Assembly: GCA_041166745.1 (NCBI GenBank)
Contig: JBEEGH010000026.1
Coordinates: forward strand, 1-64,000
Length of the DNA: 64,000 nucleotides
Direction: 5' to 3'
Origin: DASUCS01 sp041166745
GTDB taxonomy: Bacteria; Actinomycetota; Acidimicrobiia; Acidimicrobiales; JACDCH01
The notes under the pieces were generated by a model, which saw nothing but the letters and a program-made list of their open reading frames with translations, did no database searches and was not told where the DNA came from. Made by a program: the position numbers and the translations under genes. Shown here piece by piece: positions 57,802-64,000 of the stretch. Each line of letters begins with the position of its first letter. The first letter of the stretch is position 1.

Positions 57802-60393
57802 ATGGCCGGCGATGCGCTGCCCGCGGGGACGGTCACGTTCGTCTTCACCGACATAGAAGGCTCCACGCGGCTGCTCGGTCAGCTCGGCGCGACGTACGCG
57901 CAGCTTCTCGATCAGCACAACCGCCTCCTCGCTGAGGTCTTCGCGCGGCACGGCGGGGTCGTGTTCGGCACGGAAGGCGACGCGATGTTCGTCGCCTTCG
58001 AGCGCGCGTCGGCTGCGATGGCGGCCGCGGTCGATGCACAACTTCGTCTGCAGGAGCAAGCCTGGCCGGAGGATGCCGTCGTTCGCGTGCGAATGGGGGT
58101 GCACACCGGCGACGCGGACGTGGTCGGCGACAACTACGTCGGCATGTCCGTGCACGTCGCGGCGCGCGTATCGTCGGCCGGCCACGGCGGTCAGGTGCTG
58201 GCGAGCGACGTGACGCGCCACCTCGCGCCCGACGTCGACAGCATCGATCTGGGCCGCCACCGCCTCAAGGACGTCGGCGAGGTTGGCCTCTGGCAGCTCG
58301 CCCACCCCGGGCTCGAGCGCGACTTCCCGCCGCTCCGCACGCTCACCGCCATGCCGAACAACCTGCCGTCTGCGGTCGATCCCTTCGTGGGCCGGACGGC
58401 CGAGCTCGCCGGCGTGCACGAAGCCCTCGCGGAGAGCCGGCTCGTCACGCTGACCGGCCCCGGCGGCTGCGGCAAGACCAGACTCGCGTTGGAGGCATCC
58501 ACTGCAGCGTTGTCGTCGTACCCCGACGGCGTCTGGTTCGTGAGCCTGGCCGTGGCCGAGGACGGCGAACGAGTCGTGCCGCTCGTTGCAGAAGTGCTGC
58601 GCGTGTCAGAACGTACGGATGAGCCACTGGCCGACACACTCGAGCAGTGGCTTCGCGAGCGTCAGCTGCTCCTGGTGCTCGACAACTGCGAGTCGGTCGT
58701 GCCTGCAGTCGCCGGGTTCGCCGACCGCTACCTGGGGCAATGCGCCGGCGTTCGCATCCTGGCCACGAGTCGCGAGTTCCTCGGTGTGCGCGGCGAGCGG
58801 GCCTTGGCCACACCGCCACTGAATGTGGCCGACGATCCAGTCCTCGCAGGTGTGTCCGACGCGGTGGAGCTGTTCCTCGTGCGGGCCTCCGCCGCGGTGC
58901 CGAGCTTCGATGTCGGCGCCGCCGACGTTGCCACTGTCGCCCAGATATGCCGTCGGCTCGACGGGCTTCCCCTCGCGATCGAGCTCGCAGCGGCGCGCTT
59001 GCGGGCTCTCTCACTCGAACAGCTCGCGACGCGGCTCGACGATCGGTTCCGGATCCTGAGAGCAGGGGAGCGCACGCTCCAAGCGGTGGTGACCTGGAGC
59101 TATGACCTCCTCACCGATGCAGAGCGAGAGTTGTTCGTACGCCTTGCAGTGTTCCCTGCCCACTTCCGCCTCGAGGCCGTCGAGATGGTCGTCACCGACG
59201 ACCTCGTCGACGAGATCGACGTGGTCGACCTGCTCACACGGCTCGTGGAGAAATCACTCGTCACGACCACGATGGAAGGTGATGCCTACCGCTACCGCTT
59301 GCTCGAGACCCTTCGCGAGTACGCATTCGCTCGGCTCGAGGAACGAGGGGAAGTCAGCCGATGGCGCGACCGGTTGCTCGAGTGGGCCATGACCCGCGTC
59401 GATCATGTCGAGGAGTCGCTGCGCCGGCCGGCGCAAGACGCGGCGCTGCGCTCGGTGATCTCCGACTCCGTCACGCTGCGGGCGTCGATGGACTGGGCGA
59501 TGAGCCGAGGCGATGACCTCGCGGCCTTGCGGATCGCGACGGCCGTACCGATCGGCCTCAACGGGGAGCGTCGCCAGATCATCACCGACCTGCTGGTCCG
59601 CGTCGGATCTGCGGCGGACGGATGGATCGCGGGTCGGGCCTATTCCGCGCTCGGCAACATGGCATTCGAGCAAGCCGACTGGTCCGCCTCGACAGAGGCG
59701 AACGCAGTCGCGCATGACCACTTCCTCGCGGTGGGTTCCGATCGTCACGCCGGATGGGCCATCTATCTCCGCGCACACGGCGCATGGGGCATGGGCGACC
59801 TGGCTGCGGTTGATCGGCTGATCGTGGACGCGATCGCATACTTCCGGAGCGAGGCCGACACCATGGGCCTCGGTTACGCGCTGTGGGTCGCGTCGCTCCG
59901 AACATCGGATCTCGACGACGCCAAGCGCATGGCCGCGGAGGCCGACGAGTTGCTCCGCGGTGATGGATCGGTGATGGGCGTCGCACACAACGTCGAAGGC
60001 CGCGGAATCATCGCGTTCGACAGAGACGAGCTCGACGACGCAGCCACGTTTGTCGCAGAGGCCGTCGAACTGTTCGCCACCTACGGAAACGTCGGTTGCA
60101 GCGCGCACGCGCTGGAGGCGGCCGCCGTCGTCGTGGGTCGCACGGGACGGGCGGAGGTCGCCACCGAGCTCCTCGGTGCGGCGGAGGAACTGCGCCACCG
60201 CAGCGGCCAAGGTCACCGCCCGTGGGAGATCCGGGCCCGCCACGGCGACATCGAGGATCGCATCGCGCCGTTGACTCCCGCCGCTCAGGAGGCCGCCTTG
60301 GCTGCGGGACGGCAGCACTCGCTCGAGTCAGCCGCTCGCGCTGCGCTCGACGCGCTGTCGTCGGCTGGACGGGGTGTGACGACCGTCCGCTAG
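57802..60393 (+). CDS. Class III nucleotide cyclase domain fused to a STAND-type ATPase with TPR-like repeats
   Basis: 863 aa. The cyclase homology domain (about 8-165) keeps both metal aspartates (FVFTDIEGSTRLL and TEGDAMFVAF) and GMSVHVAARVSSAGHGGQVLAS. A STAND/AfsR-like ATPase follows: PFVGRTAEL, Walker A TGPGGCGKTRLA (about 217-225), LLLVLDNCE, ILATSREFLGVRGE, GLPLAIELAAARL. The C-terminal 350 residues are helical TPR-like repeats. No DNA-binding domain is visible. It shares a CTAG stop with coxM. Confidence 0.92.
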   Translation: MAGDALPAGTVTFVFTDIEGSTRLLGQLGATYAQLLDQHNRLLAEVFARHGGVVFGTEGDAMFVAFERASAAMAAAVDAQLRLQEQAWPEDAVVRVRMGVHTGDADVVGDNYVGMSVHVAARVSSAGHGGQVLASDVTRHLAPDVDSIDLGRHRLKDVGEVGLWQLAHPGLERDFPPLRTLTAMPNNLPSAVDPFVGRTAELAGVHEALAESRLVTLTGPGGCGKTRLALEASTAALSSYPDGVWFVSLAVAEDGERVVPLVAEVLRVSERTDEPLADTLEQWLRERQLLLVLDNCESVVPAVAGFADRYLGQCAGVRILATSREFLGVRGERALATPPLNVADDPVLAGVSDAVELFLVRASAAVPSFDVGAADVATVAQICRRLDGLPLAIELAAARLRALSLEQLATRLDDRFRILRAGERTLQAVVTWSYDLLTDAERELFVRLAVFPAHFRLEAVEMVVTDDLVDEIDVVDLLTRLVEKSLVTTTMEGDAYRYRLLETLREYAFARLEERGEVSRWRDRLLEWAMTRVDHVEESLRRPAQDAALRSVISDSVTLRASMDWAMSRGDDLAALRIATAVPIGLNGERRQIITDLLVRVGSAADGWIAGRAYSALGNMAFEQADWSASTEANAVAHDHFLAVGSDRHAGWAIYLRAHGAWGMGDLAAVDRLIVDAIAYFRSEADTMGLGYALWVASLRTSDLDDAKRMAAEADELLRGDGSVMGVAHNVEGRGIIAFDRDELDDAATFVAEAVELFATYGNVGCSAHALEAAAVVVGRTGRAEVATELLGAAEELRHRSGQGHRPWEIRARHGDIEDRIAPLTPAAQEAALAAGRQHSLESAARAALDALSSAGRGVTTVR

Positions 60394-61211
60394 CTGCCGG
60401 CTTCCTCGAGCGCGCGCCGAACGAGCACCTTCGTGAGGTGGCGGCGGAACTCTGGTGATGCGTTGAGATCCGCGGGCGGGTCGGTGCCCTCGTCGGCGAC
60501 GTTGGCCGCATCCGCGGCGGACGCGCCCGAGGTGATCGCCGCCTCGGCCGCCGACGCCCGTAGGGGAGTGGAGCCGACGTTGACGAGCCCGATGCCCGTG
60601 GTGCCGTTGCGGACGCACGCGACGCCGACGATGGCCCAGTCCTGGGCGCGCCGGTTGAACTTCTGGAATGACCAGCCCGCGCCCGGAGCCTTCGGCACAC
60701 GGATCTCTGTGAGCAGCTCGTCTGGATTGAGTGCGGTCTCGAGGAAGCCGGTGAAGAAGTCGTCGACGGAAATCTCGCGGGTGCCGCTCGGTCCCTGGGC
60801 GACCAACGTGGCCCGCAGTGCGAGTAGCACGGCCGGGAGATCGGACGCCGGATCGCCGTGGGCGATCGAGCCACCGATGGTGCCGCGATGTCGCACTTGC
60901 GGGTCGCCGACTTGTCCGGCGGCGTGACGCAACAGTGCCGCCTGCTCACCGAGAAGGTCCGAGTGCTCGAGATCGTGGTGGCGCGTCAGCGCACCGACGG
61001 CCACATGATCGCCGCCATCGCGGATGTACGACAGATCGCGCAGTCGGCCGACATCGACGAGCACCGATGGTGTGGCCAGCCGCAGCTTCATGAGCGGTAG
61101 CAGCGAATGGCCACCGGCCAGCAGCTTGGCCTCGTCGCCGTGCTCCGTGAGCAGAGCGATTGCGTGCTCGGCCGAGTCGGCCCGTACGTAGTCGAAAAGT
61201 GCGGGGATCAC
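60390..61211 (-). CDS. coxM: FAD-binding subunit of a molybdenum hydroxylase (CoxM-like)
   Basis: 273 aa from the GTG at 61211, which overlaps the coxS stop by 4 nt. FAD-binding motifs AGGHSLLPLMKLRLATP and TIGGSIAHGDPASDLPAVL are intact, followed by the CO_deh_flav_C domain. It transfers electrons from the molybdenum subunit to an acceptor. No large (CoxL) subunit gene lies next to it. Confidence 0.93.
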   Translation of the reverse strand: MIPALFDYVRADSAEHAIALLTEHGDEAKLLAGGHSLLPLMKLRLATPSVLVDVGRLRDLSYIRDGGDHVAVGALTRHHDLEHSDLLGEQAALLRHAAGQVGDPQVRHRGTIGGSIAHGDPASDLPAVLLALRATLVAQGPSGTREISVDDFFTGFLETALNPDELLTEIRVPKAPGAGWSFQKFNRRAQDWAIVGVACVRNGTTGIGLVNVGSTPLRASAAEAAITSGASAADAANVADEGTDPPADLNASPEFRRHLTKVLVRRALEEAGS

Positions 61212-61675
61212 TTCGACGCTCCCGCCCTGGCCGCCGCCAGCACCGATTGCACGATGTTGTGGTAGCCGGTGCAGCGGCACAGGTTGCCTTCGAGGCCTTC
61301 ACGTACCGATGCTTCGTCGGTGACGCGGCCCTCCTCGACGAGGGACACTGCGGCCATCACCATCCCCGGAGTGCAGAAGCCGCATTGGAGTCCGTGGTTG
61401 GCCTGGAACGCGGCCTGCATCGGATGGAGTACCCCGTCGGTGGCGAGGCCCTCGATCGTGGTGACCGCCGACCCGTCGGCCTGGGCGGCCAGAACCGTGC
61501 ACGACTTCACCGACTCGCCGTCGAGGTGGACCGTGCACGCGCCGCACGACGACGTGTCGCAACCCACATTGGTGCCGGTGAGGCCTACGACGTCACGTAG
61601 GTAGTGAACGAGGAGGAGACGGGGCTCGACATCGTGCTCCGTGGCCTCGCCGTTGACCGTGATGGAAACCTTCAA
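61208..61675 (-). CDS. coxS: [2Fe-2S] subunit of a molybdenum hydroxylase (CoxS-like)
   Basis: 155 aa. The plant-type [2Fe-2S] cluster is held by C39, C44, C47 and C59 (GCDTSSCGACTVHLDGESVKSC). The second cluster uses LQCGFCTPGM and LCRCTGYHNIV. It is the small electron-transfer subunit of xanthine-oxidase-family enzymes and is translationally coupled to coxM. The upstream neighbour is a YbjN gene. Confidence 0.95.
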   Translation of the reverse strand: MKVSITVNGEATEHDVEPRLLLVHYLRDVVGLTGTNVGCDTSSCGACTVHLDGESVKSCTVLAAQADGSAVTTIEGLATDGVLHPMQAAFQANHGLQCGFCTPGMVMAAVSLVEEGRVTDEASVREGLEGNLCRCTGYHNIVQSVLAAARAGASK

Positions 61676-61743
61676 GGTGACCCCCCACTTCGGCTGCTTA
61701 CCGGGCGCTCATCCTGCCGCAAATTCGGGGCCCGTGCTGGCGA

Positions 61744-62208
61744 CTAGGAAGCGGATTCGACCAGGTCGAGAGCTTCGGCGGGTGTCACCGTGGTGGCGTC
61801 GACGCCCCTCACCGCCGGCAGGTAGTGGTCCATCGTCGTGACGTTTGCATAGGCGACTTGTCGGAGGAGCCCGTCGGTGAGCTCGCCGCCCTCGATGTCG
61901 AGGCTCGTGCGGAATCGGGCCTCGCCGTCGTCGAGGTCGAGGTCGAAGCTGCCCACCAACAGGTTGAAGTTGATGCGGATGAACAACTCGGCCACGTCTC
62001 GACGACTGCGGTCGGACACGTGCTCCGGATACACGGAGTAGAAGACGATCCGTTCCTCGTCTTCGAAAACGGTGACGTAACACTGCCACTCGCCGTTGTC
62101 GCCCTGGAAGCCGCAGGTGATGTAGCCGTCTTCGACGGTCGGTGACCACCCGTCGCGCTCGAGGAAGTCGACGACGTCGTCGGCCAATGTCGTCACGGCA
62201 GGCGTCAC
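61744..62208 (-). CDS. YbjN-domain protein, candidate chaperone or partner of the DUF4157 protein
   Basis: 154 aa from the GTG at 62208; sequence upstream in this frame is out-of-frame DUF4157 gene. The product starts TPAVTTLADDVVDFLERDGW, then alternating strands (GEWQCYVTVFEDEERIVFYSVYPE) and RRDVAELFIRINFNLLVGSFDLDLDDGEARFRTSLDIEG, the YbjN pattern. That fold is related to type III secretion chaperones (CesT/SycE). The GTGA overlap with the upstream gene means co-translation. Function is inferred, not shown. Confidence 0.82.
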   Translation of the reverse strand: MTPAVTTLADDVVDFLERDGWSPTVEDGYITCGFQGDNGEWQCYVTVFEDEERIVFYSVYPEHVSDRSRRDVAELFIRINFNLLVGSFDLDLDDGEARFRTSLDIEGGELTDGLLRQVAYANVTTMDHYLPAVRGVDATTVTPAEALDLVESAS

Positions 62209-64000
62209 CCGTTCGCGTTGCGGTACTGGAAGTACCGGTCGCGTCCGATGTAGCTGTTCTTCTCCGTGAAGCGATTGAGTCGGAAGTTCTCGTCTTCCTC
62301 CTCGAAGCTGTCGAACACGCACATGTCAGACATGAGCTGCTTGAGGTGGGCCTGCACTTTTTGGAGTCGTTTGATCGCCGCCAGTAACTCGTCGCGCGAC
62401 AACGTGCTGCCGAGCAGGGCCCGAAGGTCGGTCTCCGTCATTGCGAGGATGCGCTTGGCCGTCGACGTCGTGCAGATCGGCGGCAGCTCTTCCATGGACT
62501 TGTCCGGTGCGACACCGACTGTGGTCGCCGCCTTGATTTGGTCGACGTCCTTGTCTTTGCCGAAGGACAGGTCGGGGTCGATGCCCTTGACCTTCGTCTC
62601 CTTGCCGGGGCCTTGGTCGACGAAGTAGTTGCTCGCGTGACGGTCGACTTGGCCGGTGATCGCGTCGAGGAGTTGGAGTTCGACGAGTTGCTCCTGGAGC
62701 CTGGAGTCCTTCCAGTCGATCTTGTTCACGACCATTTCGGTCTTGAACGGACCCTTCTCGTCGATCCCGTACCCGGGACTCTGGGTCTGTACGCAGTCGC
62801 TCCAGCTGTTGGCTTCCATCTTGTTCTGGGGGCGGATCTTCTTCTCGCCCTTCGGCTGCACCCCCTTGGCCTGCTCCATCATGTAGCCCTTTTGGCCACC
62901 ACGGGTCGCCTTCACCGTGTCGGCGATGACATCACTGCCCATCAGCTTCGCGACTGCGGACGACGCCACGGCTCTCTCGGTGAACTGAGCGTCGTCCATG
63001 TCGATGCCGGACGCATTGGCCGCCGGCGCATCCCACGCCTTGTAGCCCTTGGGTGGCGCCTTGAACACGCCCGTCTTCGACTTCGAGGTACCGATCGACT
63101 TCGTCGTCTTGACGCCGACCTCGACGGAGTTCATCCCGCCGCTGTCGGACTTGCCGCTGCCCCGCTGCTGCCCTGGCGTGACCTTCGCCATCATCGTGTA
63201 CTCGGCCTGGATCCTCGGGACGAGCCACAGCATGGCTTCCTTGCGGTTCTTGTGATCCTCGCTCGCATCGGCCTGGATCTTCTTGTCGGCCATCCACTTG
63301 GCGATGTTGTCGTCGATCGACTTGAGCTTGGCTTCCTTCCACTTGCGATCTTTCGTGTCTTGCTTCTGGACGTACTCGTCCAGATCGGTCTTCACCCTCA
63401 AGTAGGCGGGCGTTTTGAAGAAGGTCTTCTTGTCTTCCTTGCCGGTGGTCTTCTTCGACATCTCGTCGAAGATGTATTGCGTCGAGGGCTCGATGCGACG
63501 ACGCACGGTGCGCCGCTGGACGTCGCCACCCTGCTGCACGACGTGTGACAACTCGTGCGCGAGCAACTCTTTGCCGTCACTCGACGCCGGGTTGTACGTC
63601 CCTTGCCGGAAGAAGATGTCTTTGCCGGTCGTGAACGCCTTGGCTTGCAGCGACTGGCTGAGTCGATCGGCGTGGACGTCGGTGTGCACCCGAACGCTGT
63701 CGAGCGCAGCGGAGTCGGCGCCGAACGCACTCCGGACCTCGGTCGGCACCTTCTGGCCGCCCCCGCGCTGCTTGTCGATCTCCGATTCTGTTTCGGTGCT
63801 CACGTCGAGGCCGCCGAGCGGATCAGGCCCGTGATCTTCGTCGCTCGAGCGTCGCGCGCTGGTGCCTTGCCCGTGCGTCAGCGCGGCGAGAACGTGGTCG
63901 GCCCTGAGGTCGGCTTCGTGTTCCGCGGGATCAGCTGCCTTGCCCACCATCAGCTTCGCTTGGACGACGAGCGCGTTCACGGCTTGATTGCCGGCCGTGC
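62205..64000 (-). CDS. eCIS-core (DUF4157) protein with C-terminal kinase-like domain (5' end outside window)
   Basis: The frame is open to the window edge, so the N-terminus is missing; 598 codons are seen. A GTG at 63980 exists, but GNQAVNALVVQAKLMVGKAADPAEHEAD just before and after it is the usual DUF4157 lead-in, so it is unlikely to be the start. The DUF4157 domain has FGADSAALDSVRVHTD, AFTTGKDIFFRQGTYNP and the metal site LLAHELSHVVQQ (His codons at 63543-63557). After a charged, helical middle, residues coded at 62560-62650 read VDRHASNYF...GIDPDLSFG, like the catalytic and metal-binding loops of phosphoinositide-3/4-kinase-like enzymes. Probable secreted effector or toxin. Confidence 0.85.
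   Translation of the reverse strand, partial: TAGNQAVNALVVQAKLMVGKAADPAEHEADLRADHVLAALTHGQGTSARRSSDEDHGPDPLGGLDVSTETESEIDKQRGGGQKVPTEVRSAFGADSAALDSVRVHTDVHADRLSQSLQAKAFTTGKDIFFRQGTYNPASSDGKELLAHELSHVVQQGGDVQRRTVRRRIEPSTQYIFDEMSKKTTGKEDKKTFFKTPAYLRVKTDLDEYVQKQDTKDRKWKEAKLKSIDDNIAKWMADKKIQADASEDHKNRKEAMLWLVPRIQAEYTMMAKVTPGQQRGSGKSDSGGMNSVEVGVKTTKSIGTSKSKTGVFKAPPKGYKAWDAPAANASGIDMDDAQFTERAVASSAVAKLMGSDVIADTVKATRGGQKGYMMEQAKGVQPKGEKKIRPQNKMEANSWSDCVQTQSPGYGIDEKGPFKTEMVVNKIDWKDSRLQEQLVELQLLDAITGQVDRHASNYFVDQGPGKETKVKGIDPDLSFGKDKDVDQIKAATTVGVAPDKSMEELPPICTTSTAKRILAMTETDLRALLGSTLSRDELLAAIKRLQKVQAHLKQLMSDMCVFDSFEEEDENFRLNRFTEKNSYIGRDRYFQYRNANG

Noticed and set aside
1..64000. CRISPR arrays, insertion sequences, integrases, prophage
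   Set aside because: No regularly spaced repeats, transposase motifs or phage structural genes were found; the DUF4157 gene points outside the window but gives no tail genes here.

Overview
The window looks like a chromosomal segment from a high-GC Gram-positive bacterium, most probably an actinobacterium of the class Acidimicrobiia (Ilumatobacter-like). This is inferred from strong G/C at third codon positions, frequent GTG starts, an actinobacterial Tad pilus locus, a rapZ-yvcK-gap-pgk-tpiA-secG backbone, an Rv1872c-like LldD and leaderless-type promoters. No 16S rRNA gene is present, so the assignment is not proven. I see no insertion sequence, prophage, integrase or CRISPR array.

Layout. 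(1) 1-8237, minus strand: a Tad/Flp pilus locus, read cpaB-tadZ-tadA-tadB-tadC, then a sensor kinase and response regulator, and the start of a Flp prepilin at the left edge. (2) 8449-18319: coaE, membrane proteins, uvrB and uvrA. (3) 18383-27820: a surface-glycan block with a polyprenyl-phosphate sugar transferase, a protein made of two fused GT4 glycosyltransferases, a flippase-like protein, an AsnB-type amidotransferase and three SAM methyltransferases. (4) 27826-37896: nadA, uvrC, small accessory genes, then rapZ-yvcK-gap-pgk-tpiA; whiA is not at its usual place between yvcK and gap. (5) 38209-47549: a family 5 peptide/oligopeptide ABC transporter operon, a lipoprotein/PH-like pair, secG and a second family 5 binding protein. 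(6) 47563-57788: tRNA-Leu(GAG), an alkyltransferase-like protein, DUF971, then catabolic and oxidative enzymes (DyP peroxidase, P450, LldD2-like dehydrogenase, GH3 glycosidase, MFS exporter, Baeyer-Villiger monooxygenase) and a frameshifted glyoxalase-like gene. (7) 57802-64000: a class III cyclase/STAND regulator, a CoxS-CoxM pair with no large subunit, and at the right edge a YbjN-domain gene overlapping a large protein with an eCIS-core (DUF4157) domain.

The most interesting candidate for a new system is at the right edge. It is a DUF4157 protein whose C-terminal half carries a DRHxSN...ID signature like the catalytic loops of phosphoinositide-3/4-kinase-like enzymes. It is translationally coupled to a YbjN-type protein, a fold related to type III secretion chaperones. 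This suggests an effector-chaperone pair for a contractile injection system. Its 5' end lies outside the window.

Two organisational themes recur. Several genes have a TANNNT box 6-7 nt before the start codon, which points to leaderless transcription. Convergent genes often overlap at their 3' ends, in two cases by sharing a CTAG stop.
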